Source of the DNA: Saccharina japonica
Taxonomy: Eukaryota; Sar; Phaeophyceae; Laminariales; Laminariaceae
DNA length: 64,000 nt
Reading direction: 5' to 3'
Assembly (NCBI GenBank): GCA_008828725.1
Contig: MEHQ01002961.1
Coordinates: 62,001-126,000 of the forward strand
In this document: piece after piece, positions 1 through 10,113 of the stretch
How positions within the stretch are numbered: the stretch's first letter is position 1
How the letters are laid out: every line of letters starts with the position of its first letter
The notes under the pieces: model-generated
Databases searched by the model: none
What the model saw: only the letters and a program-made list of their open reading frames with translations
What the model was told of the DNA's origin: nothing
Position numbers and translations under genes: made by a program

Positions 1-114
1 GGTTTCGTATTATGTGTCGGGGCATTATTTAGGATGCCTCGCGGTACCTGGTGTGTTTCTGCTCCTCCTGCGAGCAGTCCGTGTGATAATGATGATACGA
101 CCCGGGCTTTGATG

Positions 115-340
115 ATAAGATACTGCCCTTTTTCACTACCAGGTTTTGGCCACTCGGACGAGTGGCTCCGAATCAAACTCAATGTTTTTACATAAACATA
201 GTTTGTTCGCGTTACGTAACAAAACCTCCAGTGGACGTGCATATAGAACAGCAAAGGAACAAAAAAAAGGTTAGGCTATGAGTACCAGGCAGTAAAACAG
301 TCACTCCGCCGAGTGGCGCTGTGCAGGTGAAAACCATGCA
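115..340 (+). mobile_element. Family O element, palindrome-ended, copy 1
   Basis: The segment is bounded by two short palindromes of the form CACTCGGACGAGTG, near 157-175 and 302-318, and contains a GTTACGTAACAAAACCTCC block. An inverted relative lies at 37,290-37,520 with the same palindromes and internal block. No coding capacity. Related palindromes recur singly at 38,530, 38,992, 43,770 and 44,218. Confidence 0.5.
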
Positions 341-1522
341 CCTATATATGACCCTACCGTGGCACTAGTATGTGCACAGTACCAGGCATATTATACATAT
401 AACTAGAATGTAGAGTATAAACTGCAATGACTGATACAGGAAGCGACTGTAGACGTCTCCCAAGATGTAGTGACTAAACGCCTATGCATTATACCTACAC
501 TACACCTCTACTATTACACACGAATACTACAAATGACATACCCGGCCCCCGTTTTGTACATTCTCTAAAGCCTACGATACAAGGCCATTTTTTTAATTAA
601 TTCATACTAATTCAAGTTATTAATTAGTTTTCACCTTCGAAGGACACGATATAGAACAAACGCTCTACGCAGCTTGCAAAGTTGAGTATCAACTATTCAA
701 TCAGTCGAGCTCACAGCTGACGTGCTTACCATGATTTGACTAAAAGCTACCTGGTATTAATTATAACTACGGCTACAACTCTATTATCCCTTCGCATTGT
801 ATTACTCCTCGCCAGGGCTGCATACTAACTCGGCTCGAGGAACCCCCGGACGGAACCGAGAGCCTTCTCCGTTCGAGTTGAATGCCCTGCGATGTATCGG
901 CAGACGCACAAGAAAAAAATCAGTGAAGTTTCACCTTGATGTTATAAGGCTTGGATTGAGTGGACACTCGGTTAACCTTTTACCAGAGTACAGCCCGACG
1001 GACTATTAATACTAATGCCCTAACAAATGGCGTCGTCGGCAGGACGGTGGGCAAGACAGGGGCAGCACTTTTCGACTACACTACTTACACTACAGTAGTT
1101 CTGGCTGAGAGGGTTCGATGGCTCACCTGGTTGCACTTTCATTTCTCCCAAAATCATAATTTTGACTCAGTATTAGTATAGAGCTCGTCACGTGAGGAAC
1201 CTCAGAAACAAAACAAGGGGCAAATGCCAAAATCAGGTATATACCTGATTCATTTGAGACAAAAACAGGTACATACTAAAACGAAGTAAAATCGCGCGCC
1301 ACGTGCTGTGTTTTGTCCATGAAAAGCCATAAACTTAGTTTTCTTTTTGAGCCTGAATACCAGGAGTAAATGTGCGGCCTCCACAATCTTACTAGGTAGA
1401 AGTTGTTTTCGTATGGCCCTTCATGTATTCATTCGTTCGTGGATGCTTTCGTTGCTTTCGTGATCACACTCACTCTTCTTACGACGAGTACTGGTTGTGA
1501 TAGAGGCAAGGAAAGGCATAGA
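341..1522. other. Unassigned AT-rich stretch
   Basis: I see no gene, RNA gene or recognisable repeat. Open frames here are short, overlapping and without family features. A single CGTCACGTGAGGAACCTC-like palindrome near 1,187 resembles the palindrome inside A elements. Confidence 0.4.
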
Positions 1523-1772
1523 GACGCGTGCTATTTACAATAGAGGTACTGTACCTTTTTTTTTGACTGGAACGTTTTCTTAATGACAAGGGTCCTTACC
1601 CCAAACTCGACGGAATTTAATTATCGTGCTGCGATATCTTCTGTTGTATGTTAAGACCATGACGACTGACCATCTGGTAGCACTTTTATTTCCCTCCGAA
1701 ATCAGTTTTTGGGTACAGGTATGGAGCTTCTCAAGTGACCCCCCTCGGTGTACCTCTACCGTAGCATGCGTC
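1523..1772 (-). mobile_element. Family A MITE, copy 1
   Basis: The segment starts GACGCGTGCTA and ends with the complementary ACCGTAGCATGCGTC. The interior has the usual A landmarks: a TTAACCCAAA-like block (here mutated), a TCCGAAATCAG block and an imperfect GGAGCTTCTCAAGTGA palindrome. It is diverged, with a 4-5 bp insertion in the left terminal repeat. The target duplication is not clear. Confidence 0.75.
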
Positions 1773-3061
1773 TATCGTTGGGCCCCTAGGAAGAAATATC
1801 AATAACGTTCCCATTGTCTCATGTGACCTCGACGCCGAGGTGGTGTGGTCCGTCTGGAGCATGCAGGCCGAGGATACCATCGAGATGTCGTGCATTCTCC
1901 GCTAGATCCAGCCGTTTGCCGGAAATCGGGAAGCAACAGCTGGATCTAGGAGAAGATCCACAAAACCCCAACGAAAATCCTACGCTTACATGCTCTGAAC
2001 GGGGGACACCAACCCGGTATCGATCTAAATCATTCATGATAACGCCTGCGAAGGTGTATGTCCAATCCTCTACAACCTGTAACCGTCATTTCTGGGATGA
2101 TCCAAACCAACACAACCCCGACCTGAAACAATACCATATCGCAACGGCAGTTTAACCCAAGAACGCTTTGCACCAAGAACGGGGCGATATCCAATGCACT
2201 TGTGCAAGCAGGGCTTTGCCACGATGGACCGGTGCCCGCTGCCGACTCCGAACATGCCCGAAATGGTGGACGGGTGCACGAGAAGGTAAAGAAACCGAGG
2301 ACGCACAAAACGACAGTACCGCCACGAGGCTAGATGAAAAATGACAGTAGAACGCTCCTCCTCCGGCTTTCGACAACAACACGCAGGCCTCTGGTCTAAC
2401 AAACGTAGCCTTTGGACGTACTTCGCCTTCTTGACAAGCTCTCCACCCCGTGCCAATATCGATGCAAAACCAGGGCGGGCCTAACCCCTCTGCGAATACA
2501 GGACGAGGTCCACCCTCCCTGTCGTGGCATCGGGAGTTTCAAGACACAAGGCGCGGAAGAGTCATCCCACGGTAGGAGCGCAGCAAACTTTTCTGAGCTC
2601 CTCACATGAGGAGCTCAATATCTCACCCGAAACATGACTTCGGAAGCATTCGATCGCGCAACCCGACCAAACCTTCCGATGCGGTAGTCCAAAAACAAAA
2701 TATACCACTAAAAAAATAACAGTATCCGGTGGTTACTCACGTGAGGAGTACAACCGGTCAGAAAATATTGAGCCTAAAAGTGGTACCTCTACCGTGGGAT
2801 TGCTCGGAACTCAAGATGTCATGCCATGAATGCTATATTGTGTTGGACCTAAGATCAATGGGCTCCCTTCTTGTTGCTGATATTGCGAGGTACGCCGTGG
2901 ATGCCGTCGTCAAGGACGCGACCGATGAGACACATCAGATAGACGCAGCACCGCAGTTGAAACAGTATCTTGTGTGTCCGCCGCCCTTCCGGGGACGATG
3001 CGGATGCAAGACTGGCCGGACTCTCTTGCTAGGCGTCGGGAGTTGCAAGGAGTGGTGAGGC
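1773..3061. other. Unidentified GC-richer relic, possibly old coding sequence
   Basis: About 1,800-2,560 is richer in G+C than its surroundings and gives several overlapping frames of 65-130 codons on both strands, none with a motif I recognise and all broken by stops. It may be decayed transposon coding sequence. Near 2,590-2,640 and 2,730-2,800 are scraps of the A/C type palindrome (CTCCTCACATGAGGAG) and an ACCTCTACCGT terminus, so old MITE remnants overlap the end. Confidence 0.3.
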
Positions 3062-3553
3062 GACGCGTGCTATGATGGAGGTAGCACTTTTAGGCTGATT
3101 TTGTTTTTTAATAATGGCGGAGAGCTCCTTAGGGGCCCGAATTAACGAGTATAAAATAAATTCAATTTGGTAAAAAATAAAATGCAAATTCGCTTTTCAT
3201 TGGTCAACACACGCACCAGCACCAAATATTATGCCCCAAGATCCCAATCTTTGGTGCTGGTGCGTGTGTTGACCAATGAAAAGCGGATTTGAATTTTTTT
3301 TTCCGAGTTGATTTTTTTTCTTCTTCGTTAAAACGGGCCCTTAACCCAAAATGGTCGGAATGCCATGACTGGGTTGCAGACGTTTTCATTTCATACTTAC
3401 GTACGCCGTCGGGTTCTTTGTCGGGTACGTAGTGTAGCATTTTTTAGTATCATCCAAAGTCATGCATGTTTTTGGTGAGGGTATGGAGCTCCTCAAGTGA
3501 CCACCCCCAGAAAAAAAGCATGGTGCATCACTTCTACGCCCGTAGCATGCGTC
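3062..3553 (-). mobile_element. Family A MITE, copy 2, carrying a nested B element
   Basis: The left end GACGCGTGCTATGATGGAGG pairs with the right end CGTAGCATGCGTC. The interior is interrupted at 3,132-3,340 by a family B foldback placed in the CTCCTTAACCC block common to A copies. Removing B restores normal A spacing. Flanks AGGC and GGGC agree at three of four bases. Confidence 0.85.
3132..3340. mobile_element. Family B foldback MITE, copy 1 (PIF/Harbinger-like)
   Basis: A 209-bp hairpin-forming element with GGGGCCC and GGGCCC ends and a long inner inverted repeat around CAACACACGCACCAGCACC. It is flanked by TTA on both sides (3,129-3,131 and 3,341-3,343). GGGCC termini with a 3-bp TWA duplication are typical of PIF/Harbinger-derived Tourist MITEs; that assignment is inference. 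Confidence 0.85.
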
Positions 3554-3715
3554 GGGCGATCGTCACGGATAAACGGCGAAGGCTACGGTTTTGTTTGACC
3601 CAAAAGTATATTGCATTTATGATTGCCAACACTGCGTATATCGGACGCCAGTACCAAGGAAGAGATCGATGAGCAGAGGCGGACGCAGCACACGCGTCAT
3701 TTGTATGCGCTGACT

Positions 3716-3963
3716 GACGCATGCTACGATAGAGGTGCACCATGTTTTGTCTGAGCTCCTCACTTGAGGAGCGTCATATCTCACCGAAAACAATGATTTT
3801 GGAGGAAACTATAAGTGCTTCCGGATGCGAAATCTCATGACCGAAGTATATCCTGAAACATTATTCGTCACAAAAATGAAAGTCCGACGAATTTGGGTTA
3901 AGGACCCCGATCGTTCAGAAAACGGTTCAGCGAAAAAGTGCTACCTCTACCGTAGCACACGTC
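3716..3963 (+). mobile_element. Family A MITE, copy 3
   Basis: Complete-looking copy from GACGCATGCTACGATAGAGG to CTACCGTAGCACACGTC. It contains the near-palindrome around CTCCTCACTTGAGGAG, the GATTTTGGAGGAAA block and the GACGAATTTGGGTTAAGG block. Flanks GACT and CGCT do not form a clean duplication. Confidence 0.88.
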
Positions 3964-3999
3964 CGCTAGTCCTAAAACCAATGCATTGGTAAAGGTGTC

Positions 4000-4129
4000 A
4001 TAGCATCCGGCAGTTGCTTCCTTGAGGAGCTCAACCGGTCCCAGTGTCAAAATTCAGTGACAAAATATTGCCTCAGAAGGCAAACACTAACTCCAACCCC
4101 TTTATGGTATACCGCGGGATTGATCTGTA
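4000..4129 (+). mobile_element. Family C element, copy 1
   Basis: About 120 bp with CTTGAGGAGCTCAACCGGTCCC, an imperfect direct repeat of CAGTGACAAAAT, a GCCTCAGAAGGC palindrome and GGTATACCGCGGGAT near the end. Close relatives lie at 10,114-10,262 (inverted) and 34,178-34,300. Ends and target duplication are not resolved. Confidence 0.65.
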
Positions 4130-4560
4130 ACTTCCACCACGGGTTTGGGTTCTCGTTCTGATTTCCCGACCCCTTGGTGGCAACAGCGACATGGAGCGAT
4201 CTGCCAAACATTTCGCCCGCCACCACTGTCGCCCTTTGCTTGGCATTTTGTCATCGAGAGACCGGCAGCAGAGGGGGACAAGGCACGGCGGACTGCGCCA
4301 CACTCGCACCGTCTGGCTCAGCGGTGGATATCACAAGATATGACCGTTGAGCCAGACGGTACTGGCCTGGCGCATTCAAGACCGCCCTGCCCCCCTCGGA
4401 GACACTAGGCAGGAAACAGCGCCAGTGACGGAGAAGAAATTGGAAAAATCCTTCACGCATTTTATTGTCAACAAGGGGTCGGACAACAAGAAGGAGGCCG
4501 AAGCCGTGGTGGAAGGCACCCCAGCGAGCTCCGTGTCAAACGGCGAACGGTAATACGGGG
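4130..4560 (+). pseudogene. GC-rich relic with a lysine/glutamate-rich tail, function unknown
   Basis: The patch is much richer in G+C than its neighbours. A forward frame ending at 4,553 reads ...PVTEKKLEKSFTHFIVNKGS followed by an acidic KKEAEAVVEGTP stretch, which has coding-like composition. Upstream the frame is broken by a stop near 4,342. No family is recognised; a transposase or Gag start would fit the setting but is guesswork. A 12-bp perfect inverted repeat lies inside at 4,309-4,359. Confidence 0.3.
4309..4359. repeat. Perfect 12-bp inverted repeat (hairpin)
   Basis: CCGTCTGGCTCA at 4,309-4,320 is the exact complement of TGAGCCAGACGG at 4,348-4,359, with a 27-base loop. It sits within the GC-rich relic and is not part of any repeat family I defined. 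Confidence 0.8.
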
Positions 4561-4787
4561 AGAGATACAGCCGTAGTATTCAAAACCAAACACGGTTTGG
4601 AAACATAATAGGGACATACTGCATGATTTTTGGATCCATGTAGGATATGATTGCAATGCCCCCACGTCTTTTATATCCCCAATAGAAAGATGGGTCATGC
4701 GGAAGTTGGTGACTGAACGTTGCAAGCACTGGCCGTTATACTGCAGGAAGAACGATGTAGATGTGTCAGACTTTATGATCTGATTTC

Positions 4788-5393
4788 GTGGTCTTTGGCT
4801 CGCGTTCATCCTCGGTGAGCTTCGTTTCTACAGTAGTCTATATTGGTAGGATCCGGCCTACCACCAAGCGGGACGTACATTTATTTGCACGAGTTATGAC
4901 TGTTGACTCTGCATGGTTCTCAAGTTATCACTCGGTATGCAAGCTTGTACGCGGTGTACTGAGACAAGTTGAACGCATGCAAATACAGCGTGCTGGGGGC
5001 GGACGCAGGCAGTTCAGCACCATCATAGATATAGTGGCGTACTCGCGGGGAAAGCAAGTCACTCACACATCCACACCCACACTCCTGTGCTCAGCAGGAG
5101 CCCGGGGCCAGCATCGCTGCAACACCCGGCTCGGTGGATTGACCCAGATTGATAACAGAGAGAGAAACAGGGTGTCATTATGCGTCGTAGTCGGCGACGT
5201 TTCCGATAGCGGTTACATGTTGCGGCTCACGCAAGAATATGCACGCCTACGTTTCAGTACTAAACCCGTGGATATGCCAGAGGAAGGTCCCTCGACCCCA
5301 CAGTATATATATATATGTGATGAACTTACCGCGCACGGTGCACAGCATACATCCTCGCATACCGAATCGAAAGATGCACGGCATGAAGATTAA
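4788..5393 (+). CDS. Uncharacterised 201-codon open frame
   Basis: One of the longer uninterrupted frames outside repeats. The predicted product has no motif I recognise, no membrane segment and mixed composition. No convincing splice sites, start context or duplicate support it, and random frames of this length occur in a window of this size. I list it only as an unproven candidate. Confidence 0.15.
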   Translation: MVFGSRSSSVSFVSTVVYIGRIRPTTKRDVHLFARVMTVDSAWFSSYHSVCKLVRGVLRQVERMQIQRAGGGRRQFSTIIDIVAYSRGKQVTHTSTPTLLCSAGARGQHRCNTRLGGLTQIDNRERNRVSLCVVVGDVSDSGYMLRLTQEYARLRFSTKPVDMPEEGPSTPQYIYICDELTAHGAQHTSSHTESKDARHED

Positions 5394-5616
5394 CCCCAAG
5401 TACGTATTGATTTAGCATGCAGTATGCACTTCACTCCGCAGTTGCTCCGTCGTTGTGCATGTATGCATAACACTTGACCACGTCTTATGTTTGGACCACC
5501 GGAACAGCTGTGTTCGAATCCTTCTGTATCCATGTTGAGCTTGTTTGTACGCAACACCTTGCTCGGCACCTTGAGAGTCTGATCCATGCGTTTGTGCCTT
5601 TATCCTTTCGTTATGC

Positions 5617-5714
5617 AGTACATTCTTTTAAGTTTTTGTGACACTGCCCGCGACATGACGCGGCGTGTCACGAGACCTTGCTGGCATTGCCACGAAACAG
5701 TCAAACAATGTACG
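5617..5714 (-). mobile_element. Family M foldback, short copy
   Basis: Left end GTACATTCTTTTAAGTTTTT and right end AGTCAAACAATGTAC are imperfect complements. Between them are GCGACATGACGCGGCGTGTC-type short palindromes. The right end matches, inverted, the start of the larger foldbacks at 7,181 (TGTACATTGTTTGAC) and 18,299 (TGTACAATGTTTGAT), which also continue into TCGTGGCA. Confidence 0.65.
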
Positions 5715-6167
5715 TACATCCCAACAAAATTGTCAGGAACTGATCTAGCGTCAGGCTGTCAGTCATAGCCGTCTGCCAAGGTATTTCAACCCGCCTCGAT
5801 AGATGGTCCCCTACCCCTTGTAGAATAATCCTCATTATATGTGTGAAACCTGTATTTTGTGTAGCTCGTTAAGCATTCTCGCGCGATATATACGAGTACC
5901 GCATACCGGTCGGTACATCGTTTTGGCAAGAAATATCGAAACAAGAAACGAGAGAAAAGTACAAGTATTTGCAATGATCTCGTCAGGCGTTTCCCGAAAA
6001 AGGAGGATGCTTAATTTGTGTTCCCGGTTTTTAGCCACCGAGGCTTTCTGCCAAGGCGTTTGCCTTGACGGCATCTGTCAAGGAGTCAAAGTGCCGTACG
6101 CTGGTATATTCACTCATCAGTCACGGGTCACTGATCGCCAGTCACTAGTCAACAAATATCACGACTC

Positions 6168-7130
6168 CGAGTGTCAAAAACATGCCGATGTGTCACGATA
6201 TATTCAGGTACTGGAAGTATATCACAACATACATGTATCACGTTCAGATACTTGGAGTAGATCACAGCATATATCAGAGATGTCACATGGTGTGTATACC
6301 AGTATGTATTATGTAATACATATTTATTATATAATATGTATTTTATGTCACCATAAGCCATGGTATTCAATGCTCATGGTGTGGTCGGATGTGGTACTTG
6401 ATATAAATCGATAAAGCGTATCCACGTTTCGAGGACATAATAAGTATGTACTTCGTATTATATGCAGCACATATCATATACATAACTGGTATGATACATC
6501 GTAGTATATCCCTATCCGGTGAATGCACAAACTTCTTTGATATGGATACCCAGCTCTACTGCAATACACACGTTGCCTTCGCTGAAGGAATCCGGTCGAA
6601 GATGTACCGCATTCGGAGTGCTCATACGTGTGAACGTCCGTGCTCCATTGCGCGCCACTGGTCGATCACCGGAAGAAGCGCCGCTCTCAGCGTGCTCATA
6701 TATAGAACAGCCGTTCTTCATTGAACGCTACAGGTCGATCTGTGCAGACATCGATCAGTGGCGCGCATTGAGGCAGAACCGTCTAATATGAGCGCTCCGA
6801 GAGCAGAGATCGACCAGTTGCGCGCAATGGAACACGACGTTCCACGTATTAGCAATCCGAGGGCATTTCATCTTCGACATCAAGCATCCAGTGCGATCGG
6901 CACGTGTAGGGATCAAGCGAGTGAGGATGGCATTGGCTATCAGTTTTGTTGAGGTCAGAAGCATGCTATCAATAGCAAAAGAGGTCAAACAGCAAGTAAG
7001 TGCGGTCGGCACGTGAGGGTCGTGCAGAGCAAATATTTAGGAAAACGATGACACCACCAAAACTGGCGACACGCTCAAAAGGCCTACGTAGGCGCGTGTG
7101 TGTTCATGCGCGTGCACTACGCACAGCCCT
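6168..7130 (+). repeat. Direct duplication L, copy 1
   Basis: About 0.95 kb repeated at 7,530-8,490 with scattered substitutions. Shared landmarks are the GATACTTGGAGTAGATCA block, an AT-rich GTATTATGTAATA block, TGGTGTGGTCGGATGTGGTA, and four copies of the roughly 60-bp R module. Open frames inside differ between copies, so coding is unlikely. Confidence 0.85.
6606..6865. repeat. Four R modules, two direct then two inverted
   Basis: A 60-62 bp motif with CGGAGTGCTCATA at one end and GCGCGCCACTGGTCGATC at the other occurs twice forward (about 6,609-6,667 and 6,684-6,742) and then twice reversed (about 6,743-6,803 and 6,805-6,865). The cluster is therefore an imperfect palindrome of repeats. 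It recurs in the second L copy and as single modules near 10,690, 10,980 and 15,270. Confidence 0.7.
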
Positions 7131-7180
7131 TGGGTATCGTGTCCCTTTAGTGTCAAAATAAATCCCGATGTGTCGAGGGA

Positions 7181-7520
7181 TGTACATTGTTTGACTTTTT
7201 CGTGGCATGTGTCGCGACACGTGTCGCGACATGTCGAGACGTGTCGCGACATGCCACGACACGCCACGGACGCTGCCGCGGCACGCCGCGGCATGTCGCG
7301 GCGAGTGTTGCGGAGAGTGTCGCGGCGAGTGTCGCTAGCATCAACCCTAACCCTAACCCTACCCCTACGTGTCGCGGCTTGTCGGGACATGCCGTGGCAT
7401 GTCGCGAAATGCCGCGGCACGTGTCTCGGCGTGCTGCGGCAGCGTCCGTGGTGTGTCGCGGCGTGTCGCGACACGTCGCGACATGTCGCGACACGTGCCA
7501 CGAAAAAATCAAATAATGTA
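7181..7520. mobile_element. Family M foldback, built of TGTCGCGACA-type palindromes
   Basis: Starts TGTACATTGTTTGAC and ends with its complement AAATAATGTAGA. Both arms, about 150 bp each, consist of degenerate repeats of the self-complementary core GTCGCGAC/GCCGCGGC. The loop at about 7,343-7,368 holds three CCCTAA telomere-type units. Open frames across it arise only from lack of stops in this composition. It lies between the two L copies. Confidence 0.75.
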
Positions 7521-7529
7521 GATCCGTGG

Positions 7530-8490
7530 ATGTGTCACGATGTGTTCAGGTACCGGATGTGTATCGCAGCATGTATCACGTTCAGATACTTGGAGTAGAT
7601 CATAGTATATATCAGAGATGTCACATGGTGTATATACCAGGATATATTATGTAATAAATATGTATTATATAATATGTATATTATGTCACCAGAAGCCATG
7701 GTATTCAATGCTCATGGTGTGGTCGGATGTGGTACTTGATATAAATCGATAAAACGTACCAGGTATCAACGTTTCGAGGAAAAGCATGTACTTCATATGA
7801 TATGCAGCACATATACATACATGGTATGATACATCGTAGTATATCCCTATCCCGTGAATACATAAACTTATTTGATATGGATACCCAGCTCTACCGCAAT
7901 ACACAAGTTTTGCCTTCGCTGAATGATTCACGTCGAAGATGTACCGCATTCGGAGTGCTCAAACGTGTGAACGTCCGTGCTCCATTGCGCGCCACTGGTC
8001 GATCACCGGAAGAAGCGCCGCTTTCAGCGTGCTCATATAGAGAACGGCCGTGCTTCATTGAACGCTACAGGTCGATATGTGCAGACATCGATCAGTAGCG
8101 CGCATTAAACCACGACCGCCTGAATATGAGCGCTCCGAGAGCAGAGATCGACCAGTTGCGCGCCATGGCACACGACGTTCCACATATTAGCACTCCGAGG
8201 GCGTTTCATCTTCGACATGAAAAAAGCATCCAGTGCGATCGGTACGTGTAGGGACCAAGCGGGTGAAAATGGCATTGGCTTATCAGTTTTGTTGAGGTCA
8301 GAAGCATGCTATCAATAGCACAAGAGGTCAAACAGCAAGTGAGTGCGGTCGGCACGCGTAGGGTCGCGCAGAGCAAATATTTAGGAAAACGACGGCGCCA
8401 CAAAAACTGGCCACGCGCTCAAAAGGCCCAGGTATTATACGTGTGTGTGTCGATGCGCGTGCACTACGTATAGCCCTTGGGTATCGTGTT
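7530..8490 (+). repeat. Direct duplication L, copy 2
   Basis: Second copy of the 0.95-kb unit at 6,168-7,130, starting at GATGTGTCACGATGTG. It again carries four R modules (about 7,935-8,210) in the order two forward, two reversed. Substitutions and small indels put the copies at visibly less than full identity, so the duplication is not recent. Confidence 0.85.
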
Positions 8491-8521
8491 CCTCTAGAGT
8501 GTTCAAAATTATTTTTCCACA

Positions 8522-8888
8522 CTATAACGGGGGGCCCTAGTAAACAAGACCAAATATTGTTAGTAAAAATAGGTAAATATATAGGTTTTAGTGTGTACCG
8601 TAGGACGCGTGCTACGATAGAGGTAGCACTTTTTTGCTGAAATGGTTTCCGAACGATCGGTCCCCTTAACACAAAATCGTCGGAAATTCAGTCTTGTATT
8701 GCAACATTTTGAATAGTAAGACTCAGGTCATGGATGGGGTTGTTCATCGGGAAGCACTTTCGATCTCCTCCAAAACCATTTTTCCGGTGACGTACGGAGC
8801 TCCTCAAGTGAGAGGAGCTCAGAAAAATATGGAGCACCTCTACCGTAGCATGCGTCGTAGGTCTTATTTACTATGGTCTCCCGTATTA
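8522..8888 (+). mobile_element. Family D MITE, copy 1, split by an A element
   Basis: Left arm with GGGGGGCCCTAGTAAACAAGACC and right arm GTCTTATTTACTATGGTCTCCCGTA bracket a complete A element. Removing the A element and one GTAG restores the continuous D sequence ACCGTAGGTC seen in other D copies. Confidence 0.88.
8604..8856 (-). mobile_element. Family A MITE, copy 4, inside a D element
   Basis: Terminal repeats GACGCGTGCTACGATAGAGG and TACCGTAGCATGCGTC are complete. The element is flanked by GTAG at 8,600-8,603 and 8,857-8,860, a perfect 4-bp target duplication confirmed by the host D sequence. Its interior has CCAAAACCATTTTTCCGG and the GGAGCTCCTCAAGTGA palindrome. Confidence 0.93.
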
Positions 8889-9208
8889 GCTCAAGTATTA
8901 GAACAATAAATTCCATCCACCCCCCTCCCGATTACAGACTATATGACGCCGCAGTGGTCGGGTTAGTTTGTTCGGCCCCCGTCGCTGGCAACGCTGTTCA
9001 TTGTCGGTGCCTTATCCCATGTGGATATATATGACGCTCGTCATCCCAACTAAACCACTGAACAGCCAATCAATGCAGCCCCCGCTTCGAAGCTCCGAGC
9101 CTACGCGTGCTAAGATACGGATGCACACCTACTATTTTATCAGGCTTCCCGTTAGAGGGGTTCTATGCCACCACCCAAACACGGCATTAGGAATGGCTTT
9201 TAGATATT

Positions 9209-9592
9209 GACGCGTGCTACAATAGAGGTATAGCACTTTTCGGCGGAAAAAACGGTTTCTGAATGATCGGGTTCCTTAACCCAAGACCGTCGGGATTTCA
9301 TTCTTGGGGTACACTATTACGGAGGACCATAGTAAATAGGACCTACAGCAAACACAAAAAACTATATATTTACCTATTTTTACCAACAAGATTTGGTCCT
9401 ATTTACTATGGGCCCCCGTAATATTATTCGTTACGTACTTCTGCCATGGAATTGATTGTTCATCGAGTACGTAGCACGTTTTGTTTTCCTCCAAAATCAG
9501 GTTTTAGGTGAGTTGTAGAGCTCCTCAAGTGACCAACCACCCCCAGAAAAAAACACACGGTGCACCTGCATGCAGACTACCGTAGCATGCAT
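9209..9592 (-). mobile_element. Family A MITE, copy 5, carrying a nested D element
   Basis: Starts GACGCGTGCTACAATAGAGG and ends CTACCGTAGCATGCAT. Internal blocks CCTTAACCCAAGACCGTCGG, CCTCCAAAATCAGG and GAGCTCCTCAAGTGACC are in normal order, but a D element (9,316-9,423) splits it. This is the reverse nesting of 8,522-8,888, so A and D were both active at overlapping times. Confidence 0.88.
9316..9423 (-). mobile_element. Family D MITE, copy 2, inside an A element
   Basis: TTACGGAGGACCATAGTAAA to TTTACTATGGGCCCCCGTAA, with an inner TATATATTTACCTATTTTTA block. TA precedes and follows the element in its A host. Confidence 0.9.
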
Positions 9593-9642
9593 ATACTGCA
9601 CTCTACATGCAACATATACCTGAGTCTACAGCTGCCGCTAGG

Positions 9643-9984
9643 TGGTCGCCCCGGTAGAGTAGTGGTCAGCTTCAAAGGCTACTATCATTGGTACCCAAGT
9701 TCGAATCCCACCCACTTTGTGGTGAGATTTTTACTTTATTTGAAAAAATAAAAAGGAACCAATTGCTGTGAGCGCCTTCGTGGCGTGGGTAGGCGGAATC
9801 CGACGCAAGTTGACGAGGGAAGAAAGTGCTGAAAACTTCTCGCGATAAAAATGCAAGGCAAGAACCGTAGTGGGGGAGGAGGGAGAAGAGCCTACTTTGT
9901 GGCCCCGGGTCTGAGTTACGACCAGGAAGGAGAGAGAAAGGACGGGCGAAGATAATAAATGGGATGAACAAAAAACAAAAAACA
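9643..9984 (+). mobile_element. tRNA-derived SINE (family S), copy 1
   Basis: The head GGTCGCCCCGGTAGAGTAGTGG resembles an RNA polymerase III A box, and CAAGTTCGAATCCC at about 9,701-9,714 is a canonical B box at tRNA-like distance. The body carries AAGTTGACGAGGGAAGAAAG, CTTCTCGCGATAAAAATGCA and GGGCGAAGATAATAAATGGG, ending in an A-rich tail. Five other long copies or tails share this body. No protein is encoded. Confidence 0.85.
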
Positions 9985-10113
9985 GTACTCCAAAGTCATT
10001 TGTCCCCAAAACGGAACTGCAGTTGCTTCTAAAGGGGTTACAGTAGCCTGATGAGCAATACCGTGCCCCACGAGGTATATATCGAAACGACATGGAGACA
10101 AACAAATGTGACC

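Noticed and set aside
7037..7598. Several overlapping frames of 109-166 codons on both strands
   Set aside because: All lie in the GTCGCGAC palindrome array, which lacks stops in every frame. The predicted RDxSRHxAT repeats follow from the DNA repeat.
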